A DNA stretch of 7,912 nt from Pseudomonadota bacterium (lineage in GTDB: Bacteria > Pseudomonadota > Alphaproteobacteria > Rhizobiales > Xanthobacteraceae). Positions 1 through 6,323 of the stretch are shown here, piece after piece; the first letter of the stretch is position 1, and the number at the start of each line of letters is the position of its first letter. A program made the translations under genes and the position numbers. The stretch covers positions 1 to 7,912 of the forward strand of contig JAJYAH010000303.1 in NCBI GenBank assembly GCA_021779635.1, read 5' to 3'. The notes below the pieces were generated by a model, which saw only the letters and a program-made list of their open reading frames with translations, made no database searches and was not told the origin of the DNA.

Positions 1-825
1 GCCAAGGCTGCGGCGGACGCCGCGGCCAAGCTCGCCGGCGTCAGGAAGGTGCTGCTGGCGGACAATGCCGCCTATGCCCACGATCTCGCCGAGCCGCTGG
101 CCGCGCTGATCGTGGCGCTGGCTCCTGGCTATGATGCCTTTGTCGCGCCCGCGACCTCGCGCTTCAAGAATGTGATGCCGCGGGTGGCCGCCTTGCTCGA
201 TGTGATGCAGATATCGGAAATCATCAAGGTGGTTTCGCCGGATACTTTCGAGCGGCCGATCTATGCCGGCAACGCGATCCAGACCGCGAAATCGAAGGAC
301 GCCAAGAAGGTCATCACGGTGCGGACCTCGACCTTTGCCGCGGCCGGGGACGGCGGCAGCGCGTCGGTGGAAAATGCCGCGTCGGCGGCCGATCCGGGCC
401 TCTCCAGTTTTGTCGGTGAGGAGGTTGCCAAGAGCGATCGTCCCGAACTGACTTCGGCCAAGATCATCGTCTCCGGCGGCCGCGCCATGCAGAGCCGCGA
501 GAATTTCGCCAAATATATCGAGCCGCTCGCCGACGAACTCGGCGCCGGCGTCGGCGCTTCGCGCGCCGCGGTCGATGCCGGATACGCGCCGAACGACTGG
601 CAGGTCGGCCAGACCGGCAAGGTGGTGGCGCCGGAGCTTTATATCGCGATTGGCATTTCCGGGGCGATTCAGCACCTCGCCGGCATGAAGGATTCCAAGG
701 TGATCGTTGCGATCAACAAGGATGAAGACGCACCGATCTTCCAGGTCGCCGATTACGGTCTGGTCGCGGATCTGTATCAGGCGGTTCCCGAACTGACCGA
801 GGCGATCGGCAAGCTCGGAAAGTAA
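1..825 (+). CDS. etfA: Electron transfer flavoprotein alpha subunit (5'-truncated by window edge)
   Basis: The reading frame is open from base 1, and 274 residues are visible. The family is usually about 310-320 residues, so roughly 40 N-terminal residues lie outside the window. ETF is a soluble FAD-containing alpha/beta heterodimer that takes electrons from acyl-CoA and other dehydrogenases and passes them to ETF:ubiquinone oxidoreductase. The C-terminal FAD domain is clear. It has SGGRAM at about visible residues 158-163, the GQTGK loop at 203-207, and the ETF-alpha signature running from LYIAIG through GAIQH to VAIN at about 213-239. The C-terminal stretch with DEDAPIF and ADYGLVAD is also typical. 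The beta subunit gene is expected just upstream but cannot be seen. The gene 101 bases downstream is a beta-oxidation-type dehydrogenase, which fits a fatty-acid or hydroxybutyrate catabolic operon. Identity is very secure; the start is unknown. Confidence 0.96.
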   Translation, partial: AKAAADAAAKLAGVRKVLLADNAAYAHDLAEPLAALIVALAPGYDAFVAPATSRFKNVMPRVAALLDVMQISEIIKVVSPDTFERPIYAGNAIQTAKSKDAKKVITVRTSTFAAAGDGGSASVENAASAADPGLSSFVGEEVAKSDRPELTSAKIIVSGGRAMQSRENFAKYIEPLADELGAGVGASRAAVDAGYAPNDWQVGQTGKVVAPELYIAIGISGAIQHLAGMKDSKVIVAINKDEDAPIFQVADYGLVADLYQAVPELTEAIGKLGK

Positions 826-884
826 CCACGATTGAAACGGCCGACTGGATAAAGCGTATTTTGGCCGGCATCCATGCAAGGGAT

Positions 885-912
885 GGAGCCGACGCGCGGT
901 GCGCGTCGCTCC
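885..912 (+). promoter_or_regulatory. RNA hairpin abutting the hbdA ribosome binding site
   Basis: GGAGC (885-889) pairs with GCTCC (908-912), and GACGCGC (891-897) pairs with GCGCGTC (901-907). This gives 12 base pairs with one bulged C (890) and a GGT loop. The Shine-Dalgarno-like GGTGAG (913-918) begins at the next base, 8 nt before the hbdA ATG. No T-run follows, so it does not look like an intrinsic terminator. A role in mRNA stability, processing or translation of hbdA is inference. The pairing itself is read directly. Confidence 0.6.
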
Positions 913-926
913 GGTGAGATGACAAG

Positions 927-1808
927 ATGGCGGTTATGATCAAAAAGGTCGGCGTGATCGGTTCGGGCCAGATGGGCAATGGCATCGCTCATGTGGCAGC
1001 ACTTGCCGGGTTCGACGTGGTGCTCAACGACGTGTCCGCCGAGCGCCTGAAATCGGGGATGGCGACCATCAACGGCAATCTGTCGCGCCAGGTCGCCAAG
1101 AAAATCATCACCGAAGACGGGCGCAAGCAGGCGTTGGCCCGGATCGTTTCCACCGAGACGATGGATGAGCTCGCCGACTGCGATCTGGTGATCGAGAGCG
1201 CGGTCGAGAAGGAAGAGGTCAAGCGCAAGATTTTCCACGATGTCTGCGCGGTGCTGAAGCCCGACGCCATCGTTGCCTCCAACACCTCGTCGATTTCGAT
1301 CACCCGGCTTGCCGCCTCCACCGACCGCCCCGAGCGCTTTATCGGCATTCATTTCATGAATCCGGTACCGCTGATGGAACTGGTCGAGCTGATCCGCGGC
1401 ATCGCCACCGACGATGCGACCTTCGATGCGGCAAAGGAATTCGTCACCCGGCTCGGCAAGCAGATCGCCGTTTCGGAGGATTTTCCGGCCTTCATCGTCA
1501 ACCGTATTCTGCTGCCGATGATCAACGAGGCGATCTATACGCTGTATGAAGGGGTCGGAAACGTCGAGGCGATCGATGCCGCGATGAAGCTCGGCGCGCA
1601 CCATCCGATGGGGCCGCTCGAACTGGCCGATTTCATCGGCCTCGATACCTGCCTGTCGATCATGCAGGTGCTGCACGAAGGTCTGGCGGACTCGAAATAC
1701 CGGCCATGTCCGCTGCTGGTCAAATATGTCGAGGCCGGCTGGCTCGGCCGCAAGACCCAGCGCGGCTTCTACGACTATCGCGGCGAGAAGCCGGTCCCGA
1801 CGCGCTGA
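927..1808 (+). CDS. hbdA: 3-hydroxybutyryl-CoA dehydrogenase (3-hydroxyacyl-CoA dehydrogenase family)
   Basis: This 293-residue protein has the normal length for single-domain bacterial 3-hydroxybutyryl-CoA dehydrogenases (about 280-295). Such enzymes interconvert (S)-3-hydroxybutyryl-CoA and acetoacetyl-CoA using NAD(P) in the cytoplasm. The N-terminal Rossmann fold shows GSGQMGNG at residues 12-19. The conserved active-site set is present with the spacing expected from the well-studied human enzyme: Ser121 (NTSSISIT), His142 and Asn145 (GIHFMNP), Glu154 and Asn192 (FIVNR). The C-terminal dimerisation domain has HHPMGP at 225-230 and ends in GRKTQRGFYDY. The ATG at 927 has GGTGAG 8 nt upstream; Met4 (936) is a less likely alternative. 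It lies 101 bases after etfA on the same strand, a pairing that fits electron flow during acyl-CoA oxidation. Involvement in polyhydroxybutyrate or butyrate metabolism is inferred from family and context. Confidence 0.95.
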   Translation: MAVMIKKVGVIGSGQMGNGIAHVAALAGFDVVLNDVSAERLKSGMATINGNLSRQVAKKIITEDGRKQALARIVSTETMDELADCDLVIESAVEKEEVKRKIFHDVCAVLKPDAIVASNTSSISITRLAASTDRPERFIGIHFMNPVPLMELVELIRGIATDDATFDAAKEFVTRLGKQIAVSEDFPAFIVNRILLPMINEAIYTLYEGVGNVEAIDAAMKLGAHHPMGPLELADFIGLDTCLSIMQVLHEGLADSKYRPCPLLVKYVEAGWLGRKTQRGFYDYRGEKPVPTR

Positions 1809-1872
1809 TTTTTCCGTTCTGGCGGCGAGGCGTGGATACCGTTCATGCGCGGCGAGAGCGTGGGCATGACGG

Positions 1873-2256
1873 TCATCGGACGTATTGCGCTTCGCCGTGG
1901 CCGAACGACCAGTTTTCCGGAAGCACCTCGACGAGATTGATGAAGATATCTTCCGCGCGCAGTCCGGGACTCTCGGTCAATCGCTCGACGATGCGCCGAT
2001 ACAGTTTTTGCTTTTGCGCTACGGTGCGCGTGTTGCTGACGGTGATCTGAATGATGACCAGGTCGTCGCTGCGCTGGATGCCGAGATAGTCGGCGCCATA
2101 GACGAAATCGTCCTGGTCATGTTCGGTGACCGTCATGAAGCGGTCGCCTTCGGGGACATTGAAGGTCTCGCGCATCGCCTGATAGAGGTTTTCGAGAATG
2201 GCCTTGCGATAGGCGGCGGGCTTGCCCCGCCTGAGTGAAACCCTGGTCAATGGCAT
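1873..2256 (-). CDS. Tautomerase family protein, MSAD-like (Tautomerase_2)
   Basis: The protein has 127 residues, starting MPLTRVSL. Start choice matters because in this superfamily the catalytic base is Pro1, exposed after Met removal. The ATG at 2256 gives Pro at position 2 and has an AGGAGAA ribosome binding site (2261-2267) at ideal distance. A longer in-frame start at 2310 would bury the proline and is rejected. Numbered from Pro1, Asp37 in NVPEGDRF and the C-terminal NWSFGHGEAQ (Trp115, Phe117) match malonate semialdehyde decarboxylase-type proteins as I recall them. Of the two arginines near 73-75 in that enzyme, only one is clear here (Arg76); the other position reads Asn74. The substrate is unknown: tautomerase, decarboxylase or hydratase activity are all possible. 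It is divergent from an adjacent LysR-type gene, the usual arrangement of a regulator and its target. Its 3' end faces hbdA with a 64-base gap and no convincing terminator. Confidence 0.88.
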   Translation of the reverse strand: MPLTRVSLRRGKPAAYRKAILENLYQAMRETFNVPEGDRFMTVTEHDQDDFVYGADYLGIQRSDDLVIIQITVSNTRTVAQKQKLYRRIVERLTESPGLRAEDIFINLVEVLPENWSFGHGEAQYVR

Positions 2257-2305
2257 GATGTTCTCCTGTGTGGCGATGGTGCCGACCCAACCTAGGAGCT
2301 TCTTG

Positions 2306-2349
2306 ATCATTTGAAAACGATATGAGATGCTATTTCAATGATTTCATAT
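2306..2349. promoter_or_regulatory. Candidate LysR operator region with two interleaved inverted repeats
   Basis: The roughly 107-base gap between the divergent tautomerase and LysR genes contains a marked AT-rich block in GC-rich DNA. Repeat A is ATATGAGAT (2320-2328) and ATTTCATAT (2341-2349): 8 of 9 positions are complementary, with a 12-nt spacer. Repeat B is ATCATTTGAAA (2306-2316) and TTTCAATGAT (2333-2342), complementary apart from one extra T. LysR-type proteins usually bind interrupted dyads and often repress their own gene while controlling the divergent one. The dyads are seen; binding is inferred. Confidence 0.5.
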
Positions 2350-2363
2350 TTAAATGAGTGGCC

Positions 2364-3221
2364 ATGAAAGCGCTCGATGTCGAGGCGGTCCAGGCGTTTG
2401 TCCTGGTGGCTGATCTGAACAGCTTCACCCGCGCCGCGGAGGCGATGGACACCACGCAATCGGCGGTGAGCCTGAAGATCAAGCGCCTGGAAGACGGACT
2501 CGGCCGGCGGCTGCTGGAACGAACCCCGCGGATGGTTCGCCTTTCCCCGGAGGGTAGCGTCTTCCTCGCAGCCGCCCGCAACCTGGTCGCCGCGCATCAG
2601 TCGGCCGTTGGTGCCTTTGCGATCGAGCATCGCCGTCTGATCGTCGGCATCAGCCATCATATTGTCGGCACCGAGCTGGCGGCTTTGCTGAAGCGCATCA
2701 ATGGCAACGATCCGGGACTGGTGATGGAACTGCACATCGACGCGTCGCGCGCGGTGCTTGAAGCCTTCGACGGCGGCGCGCTCGATGCAGCCATCGTGCT
2801 TGGGCACGACGCCCATCGCCGCGACGGCGATACATTGTTCGAAGAGCCATTCGGCTGGATGGCCGCACCCGATTTCCATCGCCGGCCGGGCGAACCGCTG
2901 CGTCTTGCGACCCAGGCCGAGCCTTGCAGCGTGCGCGCCATGGCCACCGGTGTTCTCGACGCCGCCGGCATACCCTGGACGGAAGTGTTCGTCGGCGGCG
3001 GGGTCGCAGCGATCGGTGCGGCGGTTTCCGCGGGTCTTGCGGTGGCGGCGCTGGCGCGCCGGGTAGCGCCGTCAGGTACCATCGATGTCGGGCGGCGGTT
3101 TGGTCTGCCGCCGCTGCCGTCGCGTGACGTCGTGCTGCACTCGAGGCTGTCGGACGCAAGAACACGTGGAGCGCTGCGCACCCTGGGCGCGGCTTTCGCG
3201 GCCACGGCGCCCTCACGCTGA
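2364..3221 (+). CDS. LysR-type transcriptional regulator
   Basis: A 285-residue protein from the ATG at 2364; a GTG at 2358 in the same frame would add two residues, and neither start has a strong Shine-Dalgarno. A stop codon (2355-2357) directly precedes the GTG. The N-terminal winged helix-turn-helix is classic LysR: FVLVADLNSFTRAAEAM leads into TTQSAVSLKIKRLEDGLG and then LLERTPR, with recognition-helix residues near 29-41 and the wing ending in LSPEG at about 61-64. A linker helix follows. From about residue 91 comes an effector-binding domain beginning RRLIVGISHHI. It is slightly shorter than the 290-310 residues usual for the family but appears complete. It is divergent from the tautomerase gene, so it probably regulates that gene and itself through the dyads between them. 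The inducer is unknown. Confidence 0.93.
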   Translation: MKALDVEAVQAFVLVADLNSFTRAAEAMDTTQSAVSLKIKRLEDGLGRRLLERTPRMVRLSPEGSVFLAAARNLVAAHQSAVGAFAIEHRRLIVGISHHIVGTELAALLKRINGNDPGLVMELHIDASRAVLEAFDGGALDAAIVLGHDAHRRDGDTLFEEPFGWMAAPDFHRRPGEPLRLATQAEPCSVRAMATGVLDAAGIPWTEVFVGGGVAAIGAAVSAGLAVAALARRVAPSGTIDVGRRFGLPPLPSRDVVLHSRLSDARTRGALRTLGAAFAATAPSR

Positions 3222-3283
3222 CCGCAAAGCGAATCGTTAATTCCTGCCGGATAGTCTGCCGGCGTTACCCAGGGAATTTGCGC

Positions 3284-3484
3284 ATGGATATGAGTTTGGT
3301 CAGCGGCATTGTCGCCGCTCAGTCGGGCGGCATGCAGATGCAGGTCGCCGCCACGATCCTGAAATCGAATCTCGATGCGGAGAAATCCGCGGTCATGACC
3401 CTGTTGGGGGCGGGCGGGCAGAACGCCTCGTCGCTGGCCAATGTCGCCGCCGGCATCGGCGGCAATCTCGACGTCGCGGCCTAG
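3284..3484 (+). CDS. YjfB-like putative motility protein (small)
   Basis: A 66-residue protein with start ATG 3284, preceded by AGGGAA (3271-3276) 7 nt upstream. A TTG at 3278 would add two residues but sits too close to that site. The first 45 residues resemble the small YjfB/putative motility family as I recall it: MDMSLVSGIVAAQS, then a Gln/Met-rich segment (MQMQV) and an amphipathic helix (ATILKSNLDAEKSAVMTLL). The tail from about residue 46 is Gly/Ala/Asn-rich and of low complexity. No signal peptide, membrane segment or cysteine is present. The molecular function of the family is not established; the motility label comes from family naming. It is transcribed from a 62-base gap after the LysR gene and ends convergently on tlpA, sharing four bases with it. 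Confidence 0.72.
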   Translation: MDMSLVSGIVAAQSGGMQMQVAATILKSNLDAEKSAVMTLLGAGGQNASSLANVAAGIGGNLDVAA

Positions 3485-4170
3485 AGTCCGGCCGCTGCCG
3501 GCTTGACGGCCGCAGTAATCAGCTTGACGGCGTCGTCGCTGTCCCATTCCGCCGGCCCGGCAATGGTGGCGATTTCACAGCCCTGACCGTCGACGAGAAT
3601 CGAGGTCGGCATGCCCAGCGCCCGACCTATGCTCTTAAGATCCTGAAAAACCTTGGCTTTCTGATCATTATAATGGCCGAGTCGGATCAGATTGGCCTCT
3701 TTCAGGAAATTCTTCGCCTTGTCGGGGTCGCGGGTATCGATGTTGATCGCGACCACCGCGAAATCCGGCCCGCCCAGCTTGGTCTCGAGGTTCTCAAGCG
3801 CAGGCATCTCCTTGCGGCAAGGCACACACCAGGTCGCCCACAGGTTCACCAGCACCGTGCGTCCGCGCCAGTCCGAGAGCTTTTTGGGCTTGCCGTCGGC
3901 ATCCTCGAAGGCGAGGTCCGGCAGCCGCAGGGGGGCTGTCGCCATGGTCAGCGCGGCAACCTCGCCATGCGCCAGCGGCGCGAGCTTGCGCGAAAGATCG
4001 ACCGCCGCGGCGCAGGCCTTGTCGCCCGCTGCATTGCGCTTGAGGCCGCCAATCCCGTATATCCCGGCAACTCCGATCACCGCTCCGATCAGGACCGCGC
4101 CGATCACGAATGGAATCCGGCGCGAGGCGGACGGGCTGGGCGAAGGTTGTTCAGGCATATCGTTTGTCAT
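3481..4170 (-). CDS. tlpA: Thiol:disulfide interchange protein TlpA (membrane-anchored thioredoxin)
   Basis: A 229-residue protein. An N-terminal anchor (about residues 20-43, after SRRIP) places a thioredoxin domain in the periplasm. The active site is WCVPC (Trp114, Cys115, Cys118), the cis-proline loop is GMPTS (Pro188), and VVAINIDTRD is characteristic. Two further cysteines, Cys53 and Cys198, correspond to the extra structural disulfide known from Bradyrhizobium TlpA. That protein is a reductase needed for cytochrome aa3 maturation, acting on ScoI and the copper-A site of CoxB; the same role is inferred here from strong similarity. The start is uncertain: ATG 4170 has AGG only one base upstream, whereas ATG 4158 (Met5) has the same AGGA 11 nt upstream and gives an N terminus closer in length to the Bradyrhizobium protein. 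The gene is divergent from argH and convergent with the YjfB-like gene. Confidence 0.95.
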   Translation of the reverse strand: MTNDMPEQPSPSPSASRRIPFVIGAVLIGAVIGVAGIYGIGGLKRNAAGDKACAAAVDLSRKLAPLAHGEVAALTMATAPLRLPDLAFEDADGKPKKLSDWRGRTVLVNLWATWCVPCRKEMPALENLETKLGGPDFAVVAINIDTRDPDKAKNFLKEANLIRLGHYNDQKAKVFQDLKSIGRALGMPTSILVDGQGCEIATIAGPAEWDSDDAVKLITAAVKPAAAGL

Positions 4171-4253
4171 CCTGTATCAGATACGGCTATGCAGAGCTTC
4201 GGTTGCACCGGCAAACGGCGCAGGGTGGCTGTTCGCGGTGTGACCAGGCGCGG

Positions 4254-4309
4254 CAACCCATGAGCCATCAGTCATGAACAACAGGTCATGAGCAACAAGT
4301 CATGAGCAA
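4254..4309 (+). repeat. Four degenerate 14-bp tandem repeats spanning the argH start
   Basis: The copies begin at 4254, 4268, 4282 and 4296. They read CAACCCATGAGCCA, TCAGTCATGAACAA, CAGGTCATGAGCAA and CAAGTCATGAGCAA. The core CATGARC is kept in all four, and each copy carries an ATG. The last copy contains the argH start codon. The array was probably made by local duplication of the start region. Because 14 is not a multiple of three, each ATG lies in a different frame from the one before it. Confidence 0.85.
4260..4305 (+). promoter_or_regulatory. argH leader: three overlapping five-codon mini-ORFs
   Basis: Three mini-ORFs lie in the tandem array: 4260-4277 (MSHQS), 4274-4291 (MNNRS) and 4288-4305 (MSNKS). 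Each stop TGA overlaps the next ATG as ATGA, and the third overlaps the argH start (4302). Only the first has a plausible upstream ribosome binding trace (AGG at 4246-4248, 11 nt away). argH itself has only a weak GAG at 4290-4292. This geometry suits termination-reinitiation. Whether the mini-ORFs are translated is inference. Confidence 0.45.
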
Positions 4310-5699
4310 TAAGATGTGGGGCGGCCGGTTCACCGAACGCCCCGATGCGATCATGGAGGAAATCAACGTCTCCATCGACGTCGATCGTTACCTCTATGCC
4401 CAGGACATCGCCGCGTCCAAGGCCCACGCTGCAATGCTTGCCGCGCAAGGCATTATTACCGCGAACGATGCGAAAAATATCGCCAGGGGTCTAGACACGA
4501 TTTTGTCAGAGATCGGCAAGGGATCGTTCGATTTCAAGCGTACGCTGGAAGACATTCACATGAATGTCGAAAGCCGGCTCGGCGAGCTGATCGGGCCTGC
4601 CGCAGGCAGGCTGCACACCGCCCGTTCGCGCAACGATCAGGTGGCAACCGATTTCCGGCTGTATGTCCGCGACACCATCGACGAGACCGATGCCGCGCTC
4701 GCCGCGTTCCAGCACGCGCTGGTGACGCGGGCGCTGGAACATGCCGATACGGTAATGCCCGGCTTCACGCATCTGCAGACCGCGCAGCCGGTGACGTTCG
4801 GACACCATCTATTGGCCTATGTCGAGATGGCGGCGCGCGATCGCGGCCGTTTCGCCGATGCCCGCAAACGCTTGAACGAATCGCCTCTGGGTGCCGCGGC
4901 GCTGGCCGGCACCTCGTTCCCGATCGACCGCGACGCCACCGCAAAGGCGCTCGGCTTCGACCGGCCGATGGCCAATTCGCTCGACGCGGTTTCGGATCGC
5001 GACTTCGTGCTCGAAACCTTGTCGGCAGCGGCAATCGCCTCGGTACACCTGTCGCGCTTCGCCGAGGAAATCGTGATCTGGACCTCGCCGCTGGTGGGGC
5101 TGGTGCGGTTGAGCGACAAATTCACCACCGGCTCTTCGATCATGCCGCAGAAGCGCAATCCCGACGCCGCCGAACTGGTTCGCGCCAAGACCGGCCGCAT
5201 GATCGGCGCGCTGACCGCCCTGTTGATCGTGATGAAGGGCCTTCCGCTGGCCTATCAAAAGGACATGCAGGAGGACAAGCAGGGTGCGATGGAAGCATTC
5301 GGCGCGCTTTCGCTTGCGGTCCGGGCGATGACCGGAATGGTCGCCGACATCGTGCCGGACGAGGCGCGGATGAAGGCTGCCGCCGGCGAAGGCTACGCCA
5401 CCGCTACCGATCTTGCCGACTGGCTGGTGCGGACGCTGAAAATGCCGTTCCGCGATGCTCATCACGTCACCGGACGTATCGTCGCCAAGGCATCGAAGCA
5501 GGGCGTGGCGTTGCATTTGCTGCCGCTGCAGGACATGCAGGCGATTGAGCCGAGGATTACGGCGCAGGTGATGGCGGTGCTTTCGGTGGAAGCGTCGGTG
5601 AAAAGCCGTGCCAGCTATGGCGGAACCGCGCCGAAGAATGTCCGCGCGCAAGCCAGGAGCTGGCTCAAGCGACTGGAAAAAGAGCGAAAATTGGGCTGA
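4302..5699 (+). CDS. argH: Argininosuccinate lyase
   Basis: A 465-residue protein of normal family length. It cleaves argininosuccinate to arginine and fumarate, the last step of arginine biosynthesis, as a cytoplasmic homotetramer. The start [10 protein letters not shown] is the usual N terminus of the family. Active-site regions from the three subunits that build each site are all visible: [12 protein letters not shown] (about 106-117), the [10 protein letters not shown] segment (154-163) with catalytic-type His157, and the fumarase/ASL signature [11 protein letters not shown] (277-287) on the mobile loop carrying the catalytic serine. [10 protein letters not shown] (318-327) and YGGTAPKNV near the C terminus are also typical. 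No key residue is missing. The start lies in the last copy of a tandem repeat and overlaps a mini-ORF. lptM and lysA follow on the same strand, a common alphaproteobacterial order; tlpA is divergent upstream. Confidence 0.98.
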   Translation: MSNKMWGGRFTERPDAIMEEINVSIDVDRYLYAQDIAASKAHAAMLAAQGIITANDAKNIARGLDTILSEIGKGSFDFKRTLEDIHMNVESRLGELIGPAAGRLHTARSRNDQVATDFRLYVRDTIDETDAALAAFQHALVTRALEHADTVMPGFTHLQTAQPVTFGHHLLAYVEMAARDRGRFADARKRLNESPLGAAALAGTSFPIDRDATAKALGFDRPMANSLDAVSDRDFVLETLSAAAIASVHLSRFAEEIVIWTSPLVGLVRLSDKFTTGSSIMPQKRNPDAAELVRAKTGRMIGALTALLIVMKGLPLAYQKDMQEDKQGAMEAFGALSLAVRAMTGMVADIVPDEARMKAAAGEGYATATDLADWLVRTLKMPFRDAHHVTGRIVAKASKQGVALHLLPLQDMQAIEPRITAQVMAVLSVEASVKSRASYGGTAPKNVRAQARSWLKRLEKERKLG

Positions 5700-5789
5700 G
5701 CCGCGATTTACGTCGCAATTTCCTCGATCTCCGGGTCTCGCCACGGCGAGGCAATCTTTGTATGGTGCCGCCGCTTTGGGGATATCGCC

Positions 5790-6056
5790 GTGAATCGCAT
5801 TACTAGCCCGTTGTCATCGAGATGGACCGTCGTCGTGCTGGCCGCCGCTGCGCTGGCGCTGGGCGGCTGCGGGCGCAAGGGCCCGCTCGAGCTGCCGCCG
5901 TCCGCATCGCCGGAGGCCGTCGCCGCGGCGCAAGCCAATGCCGACCACGAGCCGGCAGCAAGGCCGAGCCTGTTCGATCCGTCCCCCGAGGCGGCGCCGA
6001 CCGCCCCTAAAGGCGCCAAGAAACCATTCCTTCTCGACCCGCTTCTGGGTAATTGA
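5790..6056 (+). CDS. lptM: Small lipoprotein LptM (YifL-like)
   Basis: An 88-residue protein with a GTG start, supported by GGGGA (5778-5782) 7 nt upstream. The N terminus is a lipoprotein signal: a hydrophobic stretch (about 13-25, VVVLAAAALALGG) and lipobox LGGC with lipidated Cys27. Directly after it is the family signature CGRKGPLELP (27-36). The rest is Ala/Pro-rich and probably disordered, ending with the conserved-looking KPFLLDPLLGN. In enterobacteria LptM (formerly YifL) binds the LptD/LptE outer-membrane translocon and helps LptD disulfide maturation; the same role here is inferred. Its place between argH and lysA is typical for alphaproteobacteria, and the 90-base gap after argH shows no terminator, so co-transcription is plausible. 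Confidence 0.9.
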   Translation: MNRITSPLSSRWTVVVLAAAALALGGCGRKGPLELPPSASPEAVAAAQANADHEPAARPSLFDPSPEAAPTAPKGAKKPFLLDPLLGN

Positions 6057-6071
6057 GCCGGTGCGGTGGAT

Positions 6072-6101
6072 TTGACATTCGCTACAGTTTTTCCGCGTAA
6101 G
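6072..6101 (+). promoter_or_regulatory. Candidate promoter upstream of lysA
   Basis: A perfect -35 hexamer TTGACA lies at 6072-6077, just after lptM. The -10 at the right distance is poor (GCGTAA at 6095-6100, or CGTAAG one base on). A transcript from here would run through the hairpin-rich repeat before lysA. The -35 match is seen; promoter activity is inferred. Confidence 0.3.
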
Positions 6102-6146
6102 AGCTGGAAGGCTTTTGATTGAATCGGTCTGCCGGTGGGCTGACTT

Positions 6147-6258
6147 CACCTCTCCCCGCCGGGGAGAGGTCGATTTGCGAAGCAAATCGGGCGAGGGGGT
6201 TTTGGACAAACGAGAGACCGTAACCCCTCACCCCGACCCTCTCCCTATCGGAGAGGGA
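6147..6258. repeat. Hairpin-rich repetitive extragenic element (REP-like)
   Basis: Four inverted repeats lie in series. ACCTCTCCCC (6148-6157) pairs with GGGGAGAGGT (6161-6170), 10 bp with a GCC loop. CGATTTGC (6171-6178) pairs with GCAAATCG (6182-6189), with a GAA loop. GAGGGG (6193-6198) pairs with CCCCTC (6224-6229). CCCTCTCC (6237-6244) pairs with GGAGAGGG (6250-6257). This matches the widespread extragenic repeats of alphaproteobacteria, recognisable from their translated signature SPRRGEV and PHPDPLPIGEG. It lies between lptM and lysA, ending about 65 bases before the lysA start, and does not encode a real protein. Confidence 0.85.
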
Positions 6259-6323
6259 GCGCGCTTCCGTTGCCTTTGCGTATCAAGCCAATCTCATCAT
6301 GCGTTAGAGCTGGAACACCGGCC

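Noticed and set aside
777..1676. A 299-codon open frame antisense to hbdA
   Set aside because: This is a shadow of hbdA, whose active-site residues are all intact on the plus strand.
1885..2238. A 117-codon open frame antisense to the tautomerase
   Set aside because: The minus-strand gene has the Pro1 start, a good ribosome binding site and family motifs; the plus-strand frame has none.
2657..3547. A 296-codon open frame antisense to the LysR gene, the YjfB-like gene and the end of tlpA
   Set aside because: Its composition is low-complexity and arginine/proline-rich, and it crosses three genes supported by family motifs.
4174..4184. GTATCAGATAC palindrome upstream of tlpA as an operator
   Set aside because: It is a single short odd-centred palindrome with no partner or known match, and could easily be chance.
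4203..4231. TTGCAC as a -35 element for argH
   Set aside because: No acceptable -10 hexamer lies at 16-18 bases.
4809..5744. A 311-codon open frame antisense to argH
   Set aside because: This is a high-GC shadow of argH with no domain features.
5737..5750. CTCGC/GCGAG hairpin after argH as a terminator
   Set aside because: It has only a 5-bp stem and no T-run follows, so it is not credible as an intrinsic terminator.
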